This document shows positions 24,616 through 34,265 of a DNA stretch of 64,000 nucleotides, piece after piece. Origin of the DNA: Oscillospiraceae bacterium (GTDB lineage Bacteria; Bacillota; Clostridia; Oscillospirales; Oscillospiraceae); NCBI GenBank assembly GCA_017550645.1, contig JAFZOI010000036.1, positions 62,001-126,000 on the forward strand, read 5' to 3'. Both the position numbers and the translations under genes were made by a program. The notes below the pieces were generated by a model that did not search any database, was not told the DNA's origin, and saw only the letters and a program-made list of their open reading frames with translations. How positions within the stretch are numbered: the first letter of the stretch is position 1; every line of letters starts with the position of its first letter.

Positions 24616-27600
24616 TCATTTTATCTCAACAGCCTCGCCCGTCCGGAAGAAGTAAAGCAGCTTTTGCACGACGGGCCTTTCGAATATTCTTTCCATCGCC
24701 TTGGCGTAAGCGCCGAGCTGCGGAGCATAGCGCCTTGCCGCGGCGGGCTGGGTCATCTTCGTCACGTTGTCGCTCTTGAAATCGACTATGACGAGTCCGT
24801 CCCCCTCGTCGAAGAGGCAGTCCACGACGCCCTGGAGCAGGAGCTCGTCCTCCCCTGCGCCGTCGAGCAGCTCCCCGGCGGGAATGAGCAGCGAGAATTT
24901 GAACTCGCGCCTGAGCTCCTTTGCAGCCAGCATGCGCTTTCCGAGCGGCGAGCCGGCCAGCGCGGCGATGGCCTCCGGCTTTACGGAATCGGCCTCCGCG
25001 TTCGTCAGCATGTGGCGCTCGCGGAGCCTCTCTATCTCGGCGCGCGCGCCGTCGGCCGTCACGCACAGCGCGAGGTCGGCAAACTGGACGGCCTTGTGCA
25101 GCGCCGTGCCGCGCTCGGTCGGCGAAAGGCGGCCGCCCTCGCTCTCGAAGACGGGTCTGCGCAGATTCGCCGGCTCGCGCCGGACGTAAGTGTCCGCGCC
25201 CTCGGCGGCCTCGGATTCGAGCACGCCGCCCTTGAGCTCCGTCGCGGTCAGCTTGGAGGGTATCTTCCACGCCTCCGGATACGGCGGAGCAAAGTCCAGC
25301 CGCTCGCTTATGAGCTCCGCCAGAGCGGCGTCGGCCTGCCCGGGCTCGGGCGGGGCGTCGACTCCGCCGCTTGCGGCCGGCTCGACTATCTCCGGGACCC
25401 ACTTCGGGTCGCGCGCGGAGAGCTCCGCCGCGACGAGGAGCAGCCAGTCGGTCATGTTGCCGCGGTCTTCGAGCAGATCGGGATCGAGCTCGAGGGCGTC
25501 GCCGACCGTCTTGTCCCACTTTTTCCGTCCGTTAGGCGGGGCGGTAATCATGATCAGCTTGCGCTTTGCCCTCGTCATGGCGACGTAGAGCAGACGCATC
25601 TCCTCGCTGAGAGATTCGTTTTTCGCGCGGGCCTTTATCGCTTCCATTGCGAGCGTAGGATATTTGATCCTCCGCTTGACGTCGACGTACTGGGCTCCCA
25701 CGCCAAGGTCCTTGTGTATGAGCAGCGTCGCCGCCCTGTCGTGGTCGGTGTATTTCTTCGGCAGGTCGGCGAGCACGACGACCGGCCATTCCAGACCTTT
25801 GGAGGCGTGCATCGTGCAGACGGTCACGCCCGCGGCGGCTCTCCCGGTCTGCGGGAGGGCGAAGGGCTTGCCCGCCTCCTTCATCTCGCGCAGCTCGCTC
25901 ACGAAGCCGTAGAGCCCCGCGCCGCCGCGCGCCTCGAAGGCGCGCGCCGCGTCGAGCAGAGCGTACAGTCCGCCCTGATCCGACAGAGCGAGTATCCCGC
26001 TCTCATCATATATCAAGCGGAGCAGCCGTTCAAGACCCAGCTCGGGCGCCGCCTCGCGCAGCTCGAGCAGCTTGGACATGAAGGCGGCGCATTTGGCGTC
26101 CTCCCTCGCGCGGACGGCGAGGGCCGAATAGAAGTCCCCGTCGCGGACGGCGGCGCGGATCGCGGCCAGCTCGTCGGACGAAAAGCCGAATATGGGCGAG
26201 CGCAGGACGGCTATGAGCTCGACGTCCTGACGCGGATTATCAATGACGGAGAGATACGACAGCACGGCGGAGACTGCGGCGTCGAGCGCCGACTCGTCCT
26301 TTCTGACGGAGACGGGGATGCCCTCGCGGCGGAGCGCGGCGGCGAACGAGTCACCCTTCCCGTCCTTGACCGAGCGCAAAAGGACGGCGATATCCGACGG
26401 CTCGAGCGGTCTGCCCTCGATCTCCATGCCGGAATCGAGCAGTCTGCGCAGTCTGAGCGCGGTCGCCGCGGCCTCAGCCTCGAGCTTGTCGTCGCCCGAG
26501 ACTCCCTGAGCGTCGAGCAGAAGCATCTCAAACGGTTTTTCCGGGTCGGTATCGGGCTCGTCCTTGCCGATGAGAGCCTCTTTTTCGCCGTATTCCATCT
26601 CGCCGAGCTCGACGGACATGATGCGGCTGAAGACGTCGTTGACCGCGTCGAGCACGCCCTGCCTCGAGCGGAAATTCTGCGACAGAAGGATGCGGCGCGG
26701 CGCGCCCGGAGCCGGCGCGTCCTTCCAGGTGTTATATTTGGTCAAGAATATCGTCGGGTCGGCGAGGCGGAATCGGTATATCGACTGCTTTACGTCGCCG
26801 ACGAAGACGAGGTTCTTCCCGTCCTTGGATATGGCTCTGAAGATCATGTCCTGAACGTCGGAGACGTCCTGATACTCGTCTACGAGTATCTCCGCAAAGC
26901 CCCCGGCTATGTCGAGAGCGCGCGGGGTCGGTCTGCCGCCGTCGTCTATGAGAAGGCGCACCGCCAGATGCAGGATATCGCCGAATTCGAGGACGTTCCT
27001 GCGCTTTTTCTCCTCGTCGAGCGCGTCGCCGTAGTCGAGCACGCAGCGCAGCAGCTCGTCCGTGAGCCTGCGCGACTGCTTTATCTCCTCCATCAGCACG
27101 CCGCTCTCGGCGGGAAACAGCTTTTTCAGCTTGTCCTGACCCGCCTTGCAGGAGTCCCACGTCCGCTTGGCGGCCTCGATCTCGGGAGTCTTCTTCGTGA
27201 CCCTTCCTCCTCCGAGATCGAACCGCACCCCGCCGAAGCGCACGGCGGCGTCCCATCCTTTTTCGATGGCCTCGCCGAACGCCTCCATATCCCCTATGGC
27301 GGCATCGAATCCCGGGCCGTAGCTCTTCTCGGCCTTATCGTCGCAGGAGACGACGATGCGCGCTTCGGAAAGCCTCCGCAGCATGGCGGCGTTGCGTCGC
27401 TTTGCCTTGGCAAGGAGCTCTTTGCCCCAGTCGGTATCGTCGGCCGTGAGTCCGTCGGTCTTCTCGGCGAGGCGCTCCTCGATCCAACGGCGCGGGTAGG
27501 CGTGCGCCTGCAGGACGTCGTAGGTCCGCCTGATCGCCGTCTCGAGCAGTTTATCGTTCTTTCCCTGGTTCATCGTCTCGGCAAGCGCCTCGAACTCGGG

Positions 27601-28056
27601 CGTGAGCCCGGTGTATTTCTCCTCGAGCAGGCGTTCCATGACGCGGGCGTGTATGACTTCCGTCTCGCTGTCGTCGGCGACGCGGAAGTCTGGCCTTATG
27701 CCGAGCAGATGCGCGTTTGCGCGGACTATCTCTGAGCAAAACGCGTCTATCGTTGAGATGTGCGCGCGGCTCACCAGAGCAAGCTGCCTGCGCAGGCGGC
27801 GGCTCGAGGGATCCTCCGCGAGACGGCTGACGAGCTCGCCGGAGATGCGCTCGCGCAGCTCCGCCGCGGCGGCGCGGGTAAACGTTATGACGAGATAATC
27901 GTCTATGTCGGGTCCGTCGGGAGCCGTGACGCGGCTCATGAGTCGCTCGACGAGGACGCGGGTCTTGCCCGAGCCCGCAGCAGCAGCTATCAGAAGGGCG
28001 CCTCTGTCGTGTTTGACAGCAGCAGCCTGAAAAGCAGTAAGGCCTTCAGGCACCAT
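24616..28056 (-). CDS. addA: ATP-dependent helicase/nuclease subunit A
   Basis: 1146 residues. UvrD-type helicase with Walker A AAAAGSGKTRVL near residue 25, Walker B/motif II ILVDEYQDVSDVQ near 340-350, motif VI VAMTRAKRKL, and a C-terminal RecB-type nuclease with VIVDFKSDN near 1100. With AddB it resects double-strand ends for RecA. The start is ATG 28056, inside the last codons of addB (11-base overlap) after a G-rich stretch. Confidence 0.96.
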   Translation of the reverse strand: MVPEGLTAFQAAAVKHDRGALLIAAAAGSGKTRVLVERLMSRVTAPDGPDIDDYLVITFTRAAAAELRERISGELVSRLAEDPSSRRLRRQLALVSRAHISTIDAFCSEIVRANAHLLGIRPDFRVADDSETEVIHARVMERLLEEKYTGLTPEFEALAETMNQGKNDKLLETAIRRTYDVLQAHAYPRRWIEERLAEKTDGLTADDTDWGKELLAKAKRRNAAMLRRLSEARIVVSCDDKAEKSYGPGFDAAIGDMEAFGEAIEKGWDAAVRFGGVRFDLGGGRVTKKTPEIEAAKRTWDSCKAGQDKLKKLFPAESGVLMEEIKQSRRLTDELLRCVLDYGDALDEEKKRRNVLEFGDILHLAVRLLIDDGGRPTPRALDIAGGFAEILVDEYQDVSDVQDMIFRAISKDGKNLVFVGDVKQSIYRFRLADPTIFLTKYNTWKDAPAPGAPRRILLSQNFRSRQGVLDAVNDVFSRIMSVELGEMEYGEKEALIGKDEPDTDPEKPFEMLLLDAQGVSGDDKLEAEAAATALRLRRLLDSGMEIEGRPLEPSDIAVLLRSVKDGKGDSFAAALRREGIPVSVRKDESALDAAVSAVLSYLSVIDNPRQDVELIAVLRSPIFGFSSDELAAIRAAVRDGDFYSALAVRAREDAKCAAFMSKLLELREAAPELGLERLLRLIYDESGILALSDQGGLYALLDAARAFEARGGAGLYGFVSELREMKEAGKPFALPQTGRAAAGVTVCTMHASKGLEWPVVVLADLPKKYTDHDRAATLLIHKDLGVGAQYVDVKRRIKYPTLAMEAIKARAKNESLSEEMRLLYVAMTRAKRKLIMITAPPNGRKKWDKTVGDALELDPDLLEDRGNMTDWLLLVAAELSARDPKWVPEIVEPAASGGVDAPPEPGQADAALAELISERLDFAPPYPEAWKIPSKLTATELKGGVLESEAAEGADTYVRREPANLRRPVFESEGGRLSPTERGTALHKAVQFADLALCVTADGARAEIERLRERHMLTNAEADSVKPEAIAALAGSPLGKRMLAAKELRREFKFSLLIPAGELLDGAGEDELLLQGVVDCLFDEGDGLVIVDFKSDNVTKMTQPAAARRYAPQLGAYAKAMERIFERPVVQKLLYFFRTGEAVEIK

Positions 28057-31000
28057 AAACGCCCCCTTCCGCGACTCTCCGCCAGAATTCGTCGTTGGAT
28101 ATCTTTTTGAGCGTGCGCAGGCCGTCTCTGCCGCGGTCGAAGGAACAGGCGGAGGCGAACTCGCAGTATTCGCAGGCCGAGACGTCTCTGTCGTAGGCGC
28201 ACGGATCAGCCTCGATGGCGCCTGATCTGAGCTCGGCGGCGAGCGCGGCAAGATATCTGCGGACGTATCCGGAGAGCTCGCCGAGCTGTTCGGCGGAGGC
28301 GAGCGTCACGCTGCCGCCGCCCTTGTCCTTGAACTTAAGGCGCGCCCCGCTCTTGTCCATGGCGGCGAGCACCTCGGGCACGTCGAGGGCTATGCCCGTG
28401 CGCTCGTTCTCCTTGCGGAAGGCCTCCTCGATCTGCTCGTCCGTGCTGTCGCGTTTCATGGTCAAAATGGCGTCCCGCGTCGGCAGATAGAGCACGCCCG
28501 CGGGCACCACGTTCCGCCCGTAACGCGAGGCGCCCTCCTCGGAGAGCATGAAAAGATATATGAGCATCTGCATCCCGAGGCCGTACCAGACCTGCGAGAG
28601 CGAGAATTCTTTTTTCCCTGTCTTGTAGTCCGCCACGCGCAGATAGAGCGTATCGCCCTCCGTCCAGCCGTCGACCCTGTCTATCTTGCCGTTGAGCTTG
28701 ACGGTCGTCCCGTCGGAATCGATGACGACGGGCGGCAGATCGCCGTCCTCGCGGATGCTGAGTTCGAAATCGAGCGGCTCGAAGTCCGAGTCGCGCAGCT
28801 CCGCGACGACCACGCTCACGATGCGCCGGACGCTTTTTTTCATCATTCCGAGCAGATACGTGAAGCGTCCGCTCTTTTCCCGGCCCGCGAGGAGCTTATC
28901 GGCGTATTCGTCTATGTATTTGACGGCGAGCTCATCGCACTTGTCTTCGTCCACGCTTGCGAAGCCGCCGAGCTTCCTGACGTCGCGGACGACGTGCTCG
29001 AGGATGTAGTGGGCGAAGGTGCCGAGGTCGGCCTCGTCGAACGCGGCCTTTTTTCGCGGCTCGGCGCGAAGGCCGTATTTGATGAAATAATCGAAGCGGC
29101 ACTTTGAAAACTCCTCCGCGCCGGTCGCGGAGAGGCGGAATTCCTTCCCATAGAGCGCGCTGACGCTCTCTGGTGCAAGGCTGCTCTTATCGACGCGCAG
29201 GCGGCGCCTGAGGTCGCGCAGGCGATCGGCGCGCTCGGGCTTGAGTTCAAGAGCCTCCGCCGCCGAAGCGGACCAGCGCTTATCTTCCCCGACGGCGAGG
29301 CGCAGGCAGGGCGAGACGGCGTAGGTCAGGCTCTCGGCGGGCCGGGCCGTCCTTATCTCGGCGCCGAGTATCTCCGCGACGCGAGTCACAATGAAAGAAG
29401 GGCGTACCCTGCGCTCGCCGCTCTCGGGCCACGTCAGGATGAGCTTTTCCGACGCGGCCGTGAGCGCGGAATAGACCGTAAAGAGTTCTCTGGCGACGCT
29501 CTCGTCGTTCCCGCCGCCGATGTCGATGCCGAGCGCGGCGAGCTTCTCGCGCTCGTCGCAGCTGAATAGCCCCGACGACGCGCCCGAGGCGGGAATGGCG
29601 TCGGCCGTCGCGCCGAGGACTATGACGCAGCGCTTCGGTCTGCCGCGCACGGCGGCGAGATCGCAGAGCGTCACCGCGTCGAGCGAGGCGGGGATCGTCC
29701 CGACCTCATACTGCGAGAGCAGGAGCTTCAAATGGCGGGCAAAATCCGCGTCGTCCGTCTCGACGGGGCCGAGCACGGAATGCAGCTGTTCGAGGCAGTC
29801 GACGAGGATGCCCCAGAGCTGATCCGTCTCGTCGGCGGACTGGGCGTCCCCCGACGTTCGCAGGGCGGCGGCGCGCTCTGCAAGGCGCTCTGAAAGGCGC
29901 AGTCCCTCGAGCACATCCCAGAGAGCGCGGGTCTTGTCGGCGACGGTCGGCGCGTTTTTCAGCGCGCGCTCAAGCTCTGCCAGCGGCAGAGCGGCGGCGG
30001 CGCGCACGGTATTTATCCTCTCGAGCAAGAGCCTGTCGGCGTCGCTGAGTTCGTACGAATTTCCATTCGGGATCATCGTCCACGGCTGCTCGCGCGTCCA
30101 CATCGAGGAGCCTCTGACGTCCCACGTCAGGCAATAGTTTTCCAGAACGTCCACGTCCTCTGGAGCAAGCCCGGTAAGCCCCGTCTTCAGATATGCGAAA
30201 ACGTCCTCGCTGCGCCAACCGCCCGTCACGGCGTCGAGCGCGGAGGTCGCGAGGCGGATGAGCGGCTTTTGCAGGACGTCGGCGCGGCGGCCGGAATAGG
30301 CGGCGACGCCGTATTCGCGCATGACGCCCTCGCAGGCGGGCGCGTAGCTCGCGTAGTCCGGGGCGGCGACAGTGAAGTCGCGGCGGCGAAGCGTCGGATC
30401 GGCGCGCATCATATCGAGGATGCGAGCGGCGGCGAGGGCGCACTCGTCCTCCCGCGTCCCGACGCGGTATATCTCCACGGCCTTCGTCTCGCCCTCGAAG
30501 GGCGGCGCGCCGTAATCGGTCAGAGCGGCGTCGAGGCAGAGAAGCTCCGGCGGCTTGTCCGGCACGCCTCTCAGCCTGACTATCTCGCAGCGAACGCCGC
30601 GCCGCGCGGCTATCTCCGCAAGGGTGTTTTTCGTCTTCTCGCAGACTGAGAATTCCTCCGCGTCGGAGCCGTCCGTCGTCAGAGCGACGGTCATGTCCAC
30701 GCCACGGCGCAGGAAGCAGTCGAGCACGGCGAGCTCCTTGCCCGTGAAATCGGTAAACCCGTCGACGAACACGCCGCCGGAGCCCGCCTCGCTCCCGGGA
30801 AGGCGGTCTATGAGCCTGTCGAGCACCTCGCGCGGGTCGCTGAGGAGCTCCGAGCGGACCTGAGCGTAGGCCTCGCGGATGACGGAGAGGTCGCTGAGTT
30901 TTTCGGCGACTGCCCCGCCCGCCGCCTCGGCGGCGGAAAGCATGGCGTCGTCCGAGACGTCGGCGGCGTCGAGGTCCTCTATGGCGCGGAGTATGTTTTC

Positions 31001-31351
31001 CAGATAACCCGTTCGCGCCGCGCGGCCGCCGCATATGGTCAGGCGGGAGGAGACGCGCGACACGGCGCAGCTGAGCATAAGGAGCTTCGCACCGCGGTCG
31101 GGCACGACGTCCGCCGCGCCGCCGCATTCGGCGGCGACACGGTTGGCAAGGCGGGTAAAGCTCAGCACCTCGGCAAAAAGGCTCGCCTTCGGGCCGAGTG
31201 CCGCGGCGAGGGAGCGTTCGGCCTCATGCGAAAACTGCTCCGGGACGAGCATGATACGCCCCCGTACGCCGCGCTCCGCGCCTTCGCGCAGGCGCCGCAG
31301 CATATACGCGGTCTTGCCCGAGCCCGATCTTCCGCAAAGCAGCGTCAGCAA
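28046..31351 (-). CDS. addB: ATP-dependent nuclease subunit B
   Basis: About 1101 residues. Walker A CGRSGSGKT lies at the N-terminus, the nuclease motif DYKTGKK near 925, and the 4Fe-4S cluster cysteines: one in EFSKCRFDYF and three in CEYCEFASAC near the C-terminus. AddB lacks helicase activity and recognises Chi. I place the start at TTG 31351 because GGGGAGA is seven to eight bases before it, and because the -10 box at 31397-31392 would leave the upstream ATG 31420 untranscribed. It is the first gene of a run reaching the TetR gene. Confidence 0.94.
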   Translation of the reverse strand: MLTLLCGRSGSGKTAYMLRRLREGAERGVRGRIMLVPEQFSHEAERSLAAALGPKASLFAEVLSFTRLANRVAAECGGAADVVPDRGAKLLMLSCAVSRVSSRLTICGGRAARTGYLENILRAIEDLDAADVSDDAMLSAAEAAGGAVAEKLSDLSVIREAYAQVRSELLSDPREVLDRLIDRLPGSEAGSGGVFVDGFTDFTGKELAVLDCFLRRGVDMTVALTTDGSDAEEFSVCEKTKNTLAEIAARRGVRCEIVRLRGVPDKPPELLCLDAALTDYGAPPFEGETKAVEIYRVGTREDECALAAARILDMMRADPTLRRRDFTVAAPDYASYAPACEGVMREYGVAAYSGRRADVLQKPLIRLATSALDAVTGGWRSEDVFAYLKTGLTGLAPEDVDVLENYCLTWDVRGSSMWTREQPWTMIPNGNSYELSDADRLLLERINTVRAAAALPLAELERALKNAPTVADKTRALWDVLEGLRLSERLAERAAALRTSGDAQSADETDQLWGILVDCLEQLHSVLGPVETDDADFARHLKLLLSQYEVGTIPASLDAVTLCDLAAVRGRPKRCVIVLGATADAIPASGASSGLFSCDEREKLAALGIDIGGGNDESVARELFTVYSALTAASEKLILTWPESGERRVRPSFIVTRVAEILGAEIRTARPAESLTYAVSPCLRLAVGEDKRWSASAAEALELKPERADRLRDLRRRLRVDKSSLAPESVSALYGKEFRLSATGAEEFSKCRFDYFIKYGLRAEPRKKAAFDEADLGTFAHYILEHVVRDVRKLGGFASVDEDKCDELAVKYIDEYADKLLAGREKSGRFTYLLGMMKKSVRRIVSVVVAELRDSDFEPLDFELSIREDGDLPPVVIDSDGTTVKLNGKIDRVDGWTEGDTLYLRVADYKTGKKEFSLSQVWYGLGMQMLIYLFMLSEEGASRYGRNVVPAGVLYLPTRDAILTMKRDSTDEQIEEAFRKENERTGIALDVPEVLAAMDKSGARLKFKDKGGGSVTLASAEQLGELSGYVRRYLAALAAELRSGAIEADPCAYDRDVSACEYCEFASACSFDRGRDGLRTLKKISNDEFWRRVAEGGVYGA

Positions 31352-31391
31352 CGCGCCGTCTCCCCTTTCCGTCAGTTTCTTTTTATTTTTT

Positions 31392-31420
31392 ATTATATAA
31401 CGAAGCGCCTCAAATAACAA
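31392..31420 (-). promoter_or_regulatory. Strong sigma-A promoter for addBA and following genes
   Basis: On the minus strand TTGTTA (31420-31415) and a perfect TATAAT (31397-31392) are 17 bases apart. The only genes downstream before the next clear promoter run to 19058. Confidence 0.85.
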
Positions 31421-31450
31421 GCGCGGCGTGGGCGCTCCCGAAGCGGATAT

Positions 31451-32050
31451 TCAGCGCGTCCTTCCCTCGGCAAAGCGCGCGGCGAGCTTTTCTATCCATT
31501 CGACGATGCGGAATTTGACGATCACGCCGTCTCCGGAAATGCAGACGCTCTCGTCCTCGCCGAGGCGGGCAAACGCCTCCTCCGCTACGCCGGCGTCGCA
31601 CAGCGGAGGGAACACCACGCACCACCAGTTATGCCCCCCGCCCGCGCCGAGCGTCACGCGCAGGCTCTCATACTCGCCCGCCGGCAGCGCGAAAGTCTCA
31701 TATTCGCGCGTCGGGAAGGCCTCCCTGCCGAGCGTGACGGCGACGTCGCCGCCGTAAACGCGGCGAGCGGCCGCCTCTATCTCCGCGACGGAACCCGAGA
31801 GAACGGCTTCGGCCTCCTCCCGGCTCGCGCAGGAAGCCAGAAGCGGAGCGACGAGCGCGTTGACGGCGTCCCTGACCTCGAGCTTGACGGCCTGCTCCTC
31901 CGCAGCGTCGGAGGCGGCGACGACGTGCAGCCGCACGATGCGCTCGGACAGCGCTTCGGCCTGCCGCCTCACGGAGGCCGTCAGCACGACGGCGAGCATC
32001 AGGCAGAGCGCGGCGGCGATCCAGACGGCGTTTTTTAAAAATGCTTTCAT
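31451..32050 (-). CDS. spoIIR: Stage II sporulation protein R
   Basis: 199 residues. An N-terminal signal anchor (about 5-25) is followed by an extracytoplasmic SpoIIR domain with LHVVAASDAAEEQ, VRDAVN and the GGGHNWWCVVFPPLC block typical of the family. SpoIIR is made in the forespore under sigma-F and triggers SpoIIGA to process pro-sigma-E in the mother cell, so the organism probably sporulates. AGGGGAAAT precedes ATG 32050. The region just upstream is short and mostly the terminator of ispE; I cannot point to a sigma-F promoter. Confidence 0.93.
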   Translation of the reverse strand: MKAFLKNAVWIAAALCLMLAVVLTASVRRQAEALSERIVRLHVVAASDAAEEQAVKLEVRDAVNALVAPLLASCASREEAEAVLSGSVAEIEAAARRVYGGDVAVTLGREAFPTREYETFALPAGEYESLRVTLGAGGGHNWWCVVFPPLCDAGVAEEAFARLGEDESVCISGDGVIVKFRIVEWIEKLAARFAEGRTR

Positions 32051-32070
32051 GATTTCCCCTTTCGTCAAAT

Positions 32071-32098
32071 AAAAAAAGCAGTCCAGCAAGACTGCTTT
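32071..32098 (-). terminator. Terminator after ispE
   Basis: On the minus strand AAAGCAGTC, loop TTGCTG, GACTGCTTT is followed by more T, directly between ispE and spoIIR. Confidence 0.85.
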
Positions 32099-32122
32099 GA
32101 TCATTGACGATTTTCCGGAGAT

Positions 32123-32989
32123 CTAATCAAGCGCGGGCGACGTTTTCGTCGCAAAGCACGCAAAGCCCTTGATGCGCGAGGCGGCTTCGCTCGCCGCTTC
32201 GACGTCCGCAAACAGGCCGTAGACGGCGCTACCCGTCCCGCTCATGCAGGCTCCGAGCGCTCCGTTTTCGAGCAGTGCGTCCTTCGCCTCGTCGACCTTC
32301 TCGCTCCAGCGGCGGGGCAGAGCCGCCTCGAAGATGTTGAAAACTCTGCGGGCGACGGCGGTCAGGCTGCCCTCCTCTATGGCGCGGAGCATGCCCGCCG
32401 TATCCGGGCGGGAGACGACGCGCAGGCTGTCTATCGCCTTGAAAAGCTCCGGCGTGGAGGAGGCGAAATCCGGCCTCAGTATGACGACGCCGCATTCCGG
32501 CATCGCGCGCAGGCGCGTCATCTTTTCTCCGCGCCCCTCGCCGAGGACGGTACCGCCCGCTACGCAGAAGGGCACGTCGCTCCCGAGCTGCTCGGAGAGC
32601 TTCTCGAGCTCGGACACGCTCAGTCCCGTCCCGCAGGCTCTGTTGAGCAATCGGAGCACGGCGGCCGCGTCGGAGCTGCCTCCGGCGAGTCCGCCGCAGA
32701 CGGGGATATTCTTCTTTATGCCGATGACGCCGCCCATGGGGGCGACGCCCGTCTCGCGGAAAAAGAGCTGAGCTGCGCGCACGGCGAGGTTTTTATCCCC
32801 CGTCGGCAGAAAGGGCAGGTCCGTCTTCGCCGTCAGCGGGCCGTCGGCGGGCCTGAACGTTATCTCGTCGCCGAAGTCGACGGTCTGGAAGACGGTGACG
32901 ATCCTGTGGTAGCCGTCGTCCGTCTTTTCTCTCACGTCCAGCGTCAGATTCAGCTTCGCGCGCGCTTTTTCCGAAAACTCAGCGTTCAA
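32123..32989 (-). CDS. ispE: 4-diphosphocytidyl-2-C-methyl-D-erythritol kinase
   Basis: 288 residues. GHMP kinase of the non-mevalonate isoprenoid pathway that phosphorylates CDP-methylerythritol. ARAKLNLTLDV at the N-terminus, the ATP-binding GGLAGGSSDAAAVL near 95-110, LGSDVPFCV and the C-terminal MSGTGSAVYG are all present. I choose TTG 32989: it overlaps the preceding stop by 11 bases, has GGAG ten bases before it, and gives the normal length. Longer frames run back into the neighbour and lack homology. Confidence 0.93.
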   Translation of the reverse strand: MNAEFSEKARAKLNLTLDVREKTDDGYHRIVTVFQTVDFGDEITFRPADGPLTAKTDLPFLPTGDKNLAVRAAQLFFRETGVAPMGGVIGIKKNIPVCGGLAGGSSDAAAVLRLLNRACGTGLSVSELEKLSEQLGSDVPFCVAGGTVLGEGRGEKMTRLRAMPECGVVILRPDFASSTPELFKAIDSLRVVSRPDTAGMLRAIEEGSLTAVARRVFNIFEAALPRRWSEKVDEAKDALLENGALGACMSGTGSAVYGLFADVEAASEAASRIKGFACFATKTSPALD

Positions 32990-34250
32990 TCTTTCTGCAC
33001 TCCAGATAGTATCTCTTGTCTCTCGCTTCGCCCATGGAGAACGTCTTTTTCGGCAGGACGCCCTCAAGGACGATGCTCTTGAAGAAGCTGCCTTTATCCA
33101 CCGCGCTGAAAAGGAACGAGATCGTCAGCGGGTTTTCCGAGAGCTTTATCGCGACGTCGTCGCCGTGGACGAAGTCCACCTCGCCGCCGAGGTCTGCGAG
33201 CTCCGCGTCGAGAAACTGGCTTACGGCGCCTATGGCGAGCGTCGCGGCGGAGGCAGGGATCGTGATAGGCTCAGTCTTGCCCCCGACGGCGCAGTATATC
33301 GTGTGGCCTTCGCCGAAGCCCGCGTGCGTGCCGGGGAAAAACTCCGCGAGCGCGGCCTTGACCTTCTCCGGCTCGACTCCGGTGACGACTCTGTGGATGG
33401 GATAAAAGTCAAGCGCGGAATCCATTATATTGACCAGCTCGACGAGCGCGTAACGCGCGGGATGATCCTCTCGCTCGTTCTCGGGAAGCTTTTTCTTTAT
33501 CTCCTCCCAGCAGTACTTTGCCGTCGCGAGAGAATGGTTTCCGTCGCCGGCGGCGAAGAGCATCACCGGGCAGTCGGAGCCGACGCCGTACCGCGCCTCG
33601 AAGGAGCAGCGGTCGGAAAGGGCGTCTATGGCCCGGTCGACGGCCTCGGCGGCCTCGCCGGTCACGCGCCATCCCGCTATATGCCCCCCGTCTTCCATGA
33701 GTTTGAAGTCATAGAGCTTGCGCATCCCGTCCTTCTTGCCCGTCAGCGGCTCGATGACGATATGGCTCGGGTCGTCCACGAGGAGCATGACGTGCGGGCA
33801 TTCCAGCGGCGAGCCGCGGCGCTGGCTTATCCTCACGGGCATCTTGCTGTTGACGCGGCCCTCCGTCGCGCGGACGGGGACGGTGCTCACGGCCTCGCCG
33901 GAATAGCTCTCCAGATCGAGCTTGCCGACTATGCCTCGGCGGGTCTTGCCGTTTTTGAGCGTGCGCTCGACGTATACGTACGAGTCGGGGAAGCACTCGA
34001 GCAGATCGCTCTCGGCGTACTCTCTCGTCGTCCTGCGCACGCCCTCGACGAGTTCGCGAAGCCTGCCGCTCTTATACAGATGCTCCGGGATCATCATGCG
34101 GAGTGTACTCGGAGCATTTCCGACTATTTCCTCCACTTTGGCCCAGTATTCGGGCTCCGACGTGTGCTGATCACAGGCTACTACGCTCCACTTTTCTAAA
34201 TTCCCTTTTGGAAGGAGTATATCGGCTCTGCTGAATATCCTGTTGCTCAT
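32979..34250 (-). CDS. DUF1015 family protein
   Basis: 423 residues. It has the hallmarks of the DUF1015/COG4198 family: ACDQHTSEPEYW near residue 25, YVYVER, the VKIDLE-like GIVGKLDLESYSG, ADGNHSLATAKYCWEE near 245, and FVHGDDVAIKL near 370. The Asp/His/Asn-rich GDGNHSLA block looks catalytic, but no activity is established to my knowledge. It sits between a phosphoglycerate-mutase-like gene and ispE. AGGAAG lies about 11 bases before ATG. Confidence 0.85.
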   Translation of the reverse strand: MSNRIFSRADILLPKGNLEKWSVVACDQHTSEPEYWAKVEEIVGNAPSTLRMMIPEHLYKSGRLRELVEGVRRTTREYAESDLLECFPDSYVYVERTLKNGKTRRGIVGKLDLESYSGEAVSTVPVRATEGRVNSKMPVRISQRRGSPLECPHVMLLVDDPSHIVIEPLTGKKDGMRKLYDFKLMEDGGHIAGWRVTGEAAEAVDRAIDALSDRCSFEARYGVGSDCPVMLFAAGDGNHSLATAKYCWEEIKKKLPENEREDHPARYALVELVNIMDSALDFYPIHRVVTGVEPEKVKAALAEFFPGTHAGFGEGHTIYCAVGGKTEPITIPASAATLAIGAVSQFLDAELADLGGEVDFVHGDDVAIKLSENPLTISFLFSAVDKGSFFKSIVLEGVLPKKTFSMGEARDKRYYLECRKIER

Positions 34251-34265
34251 ATAGACGTCGACTTC

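Noticed and set aside
23860..27735. A 1291-codon open frame on the + strand opposite addA
   Set aside because: It lies antisense to a clear AddA gene, has no family motifs, and is the kind of long open frame expected opposite GC-rich coding DNA with this codon bias.
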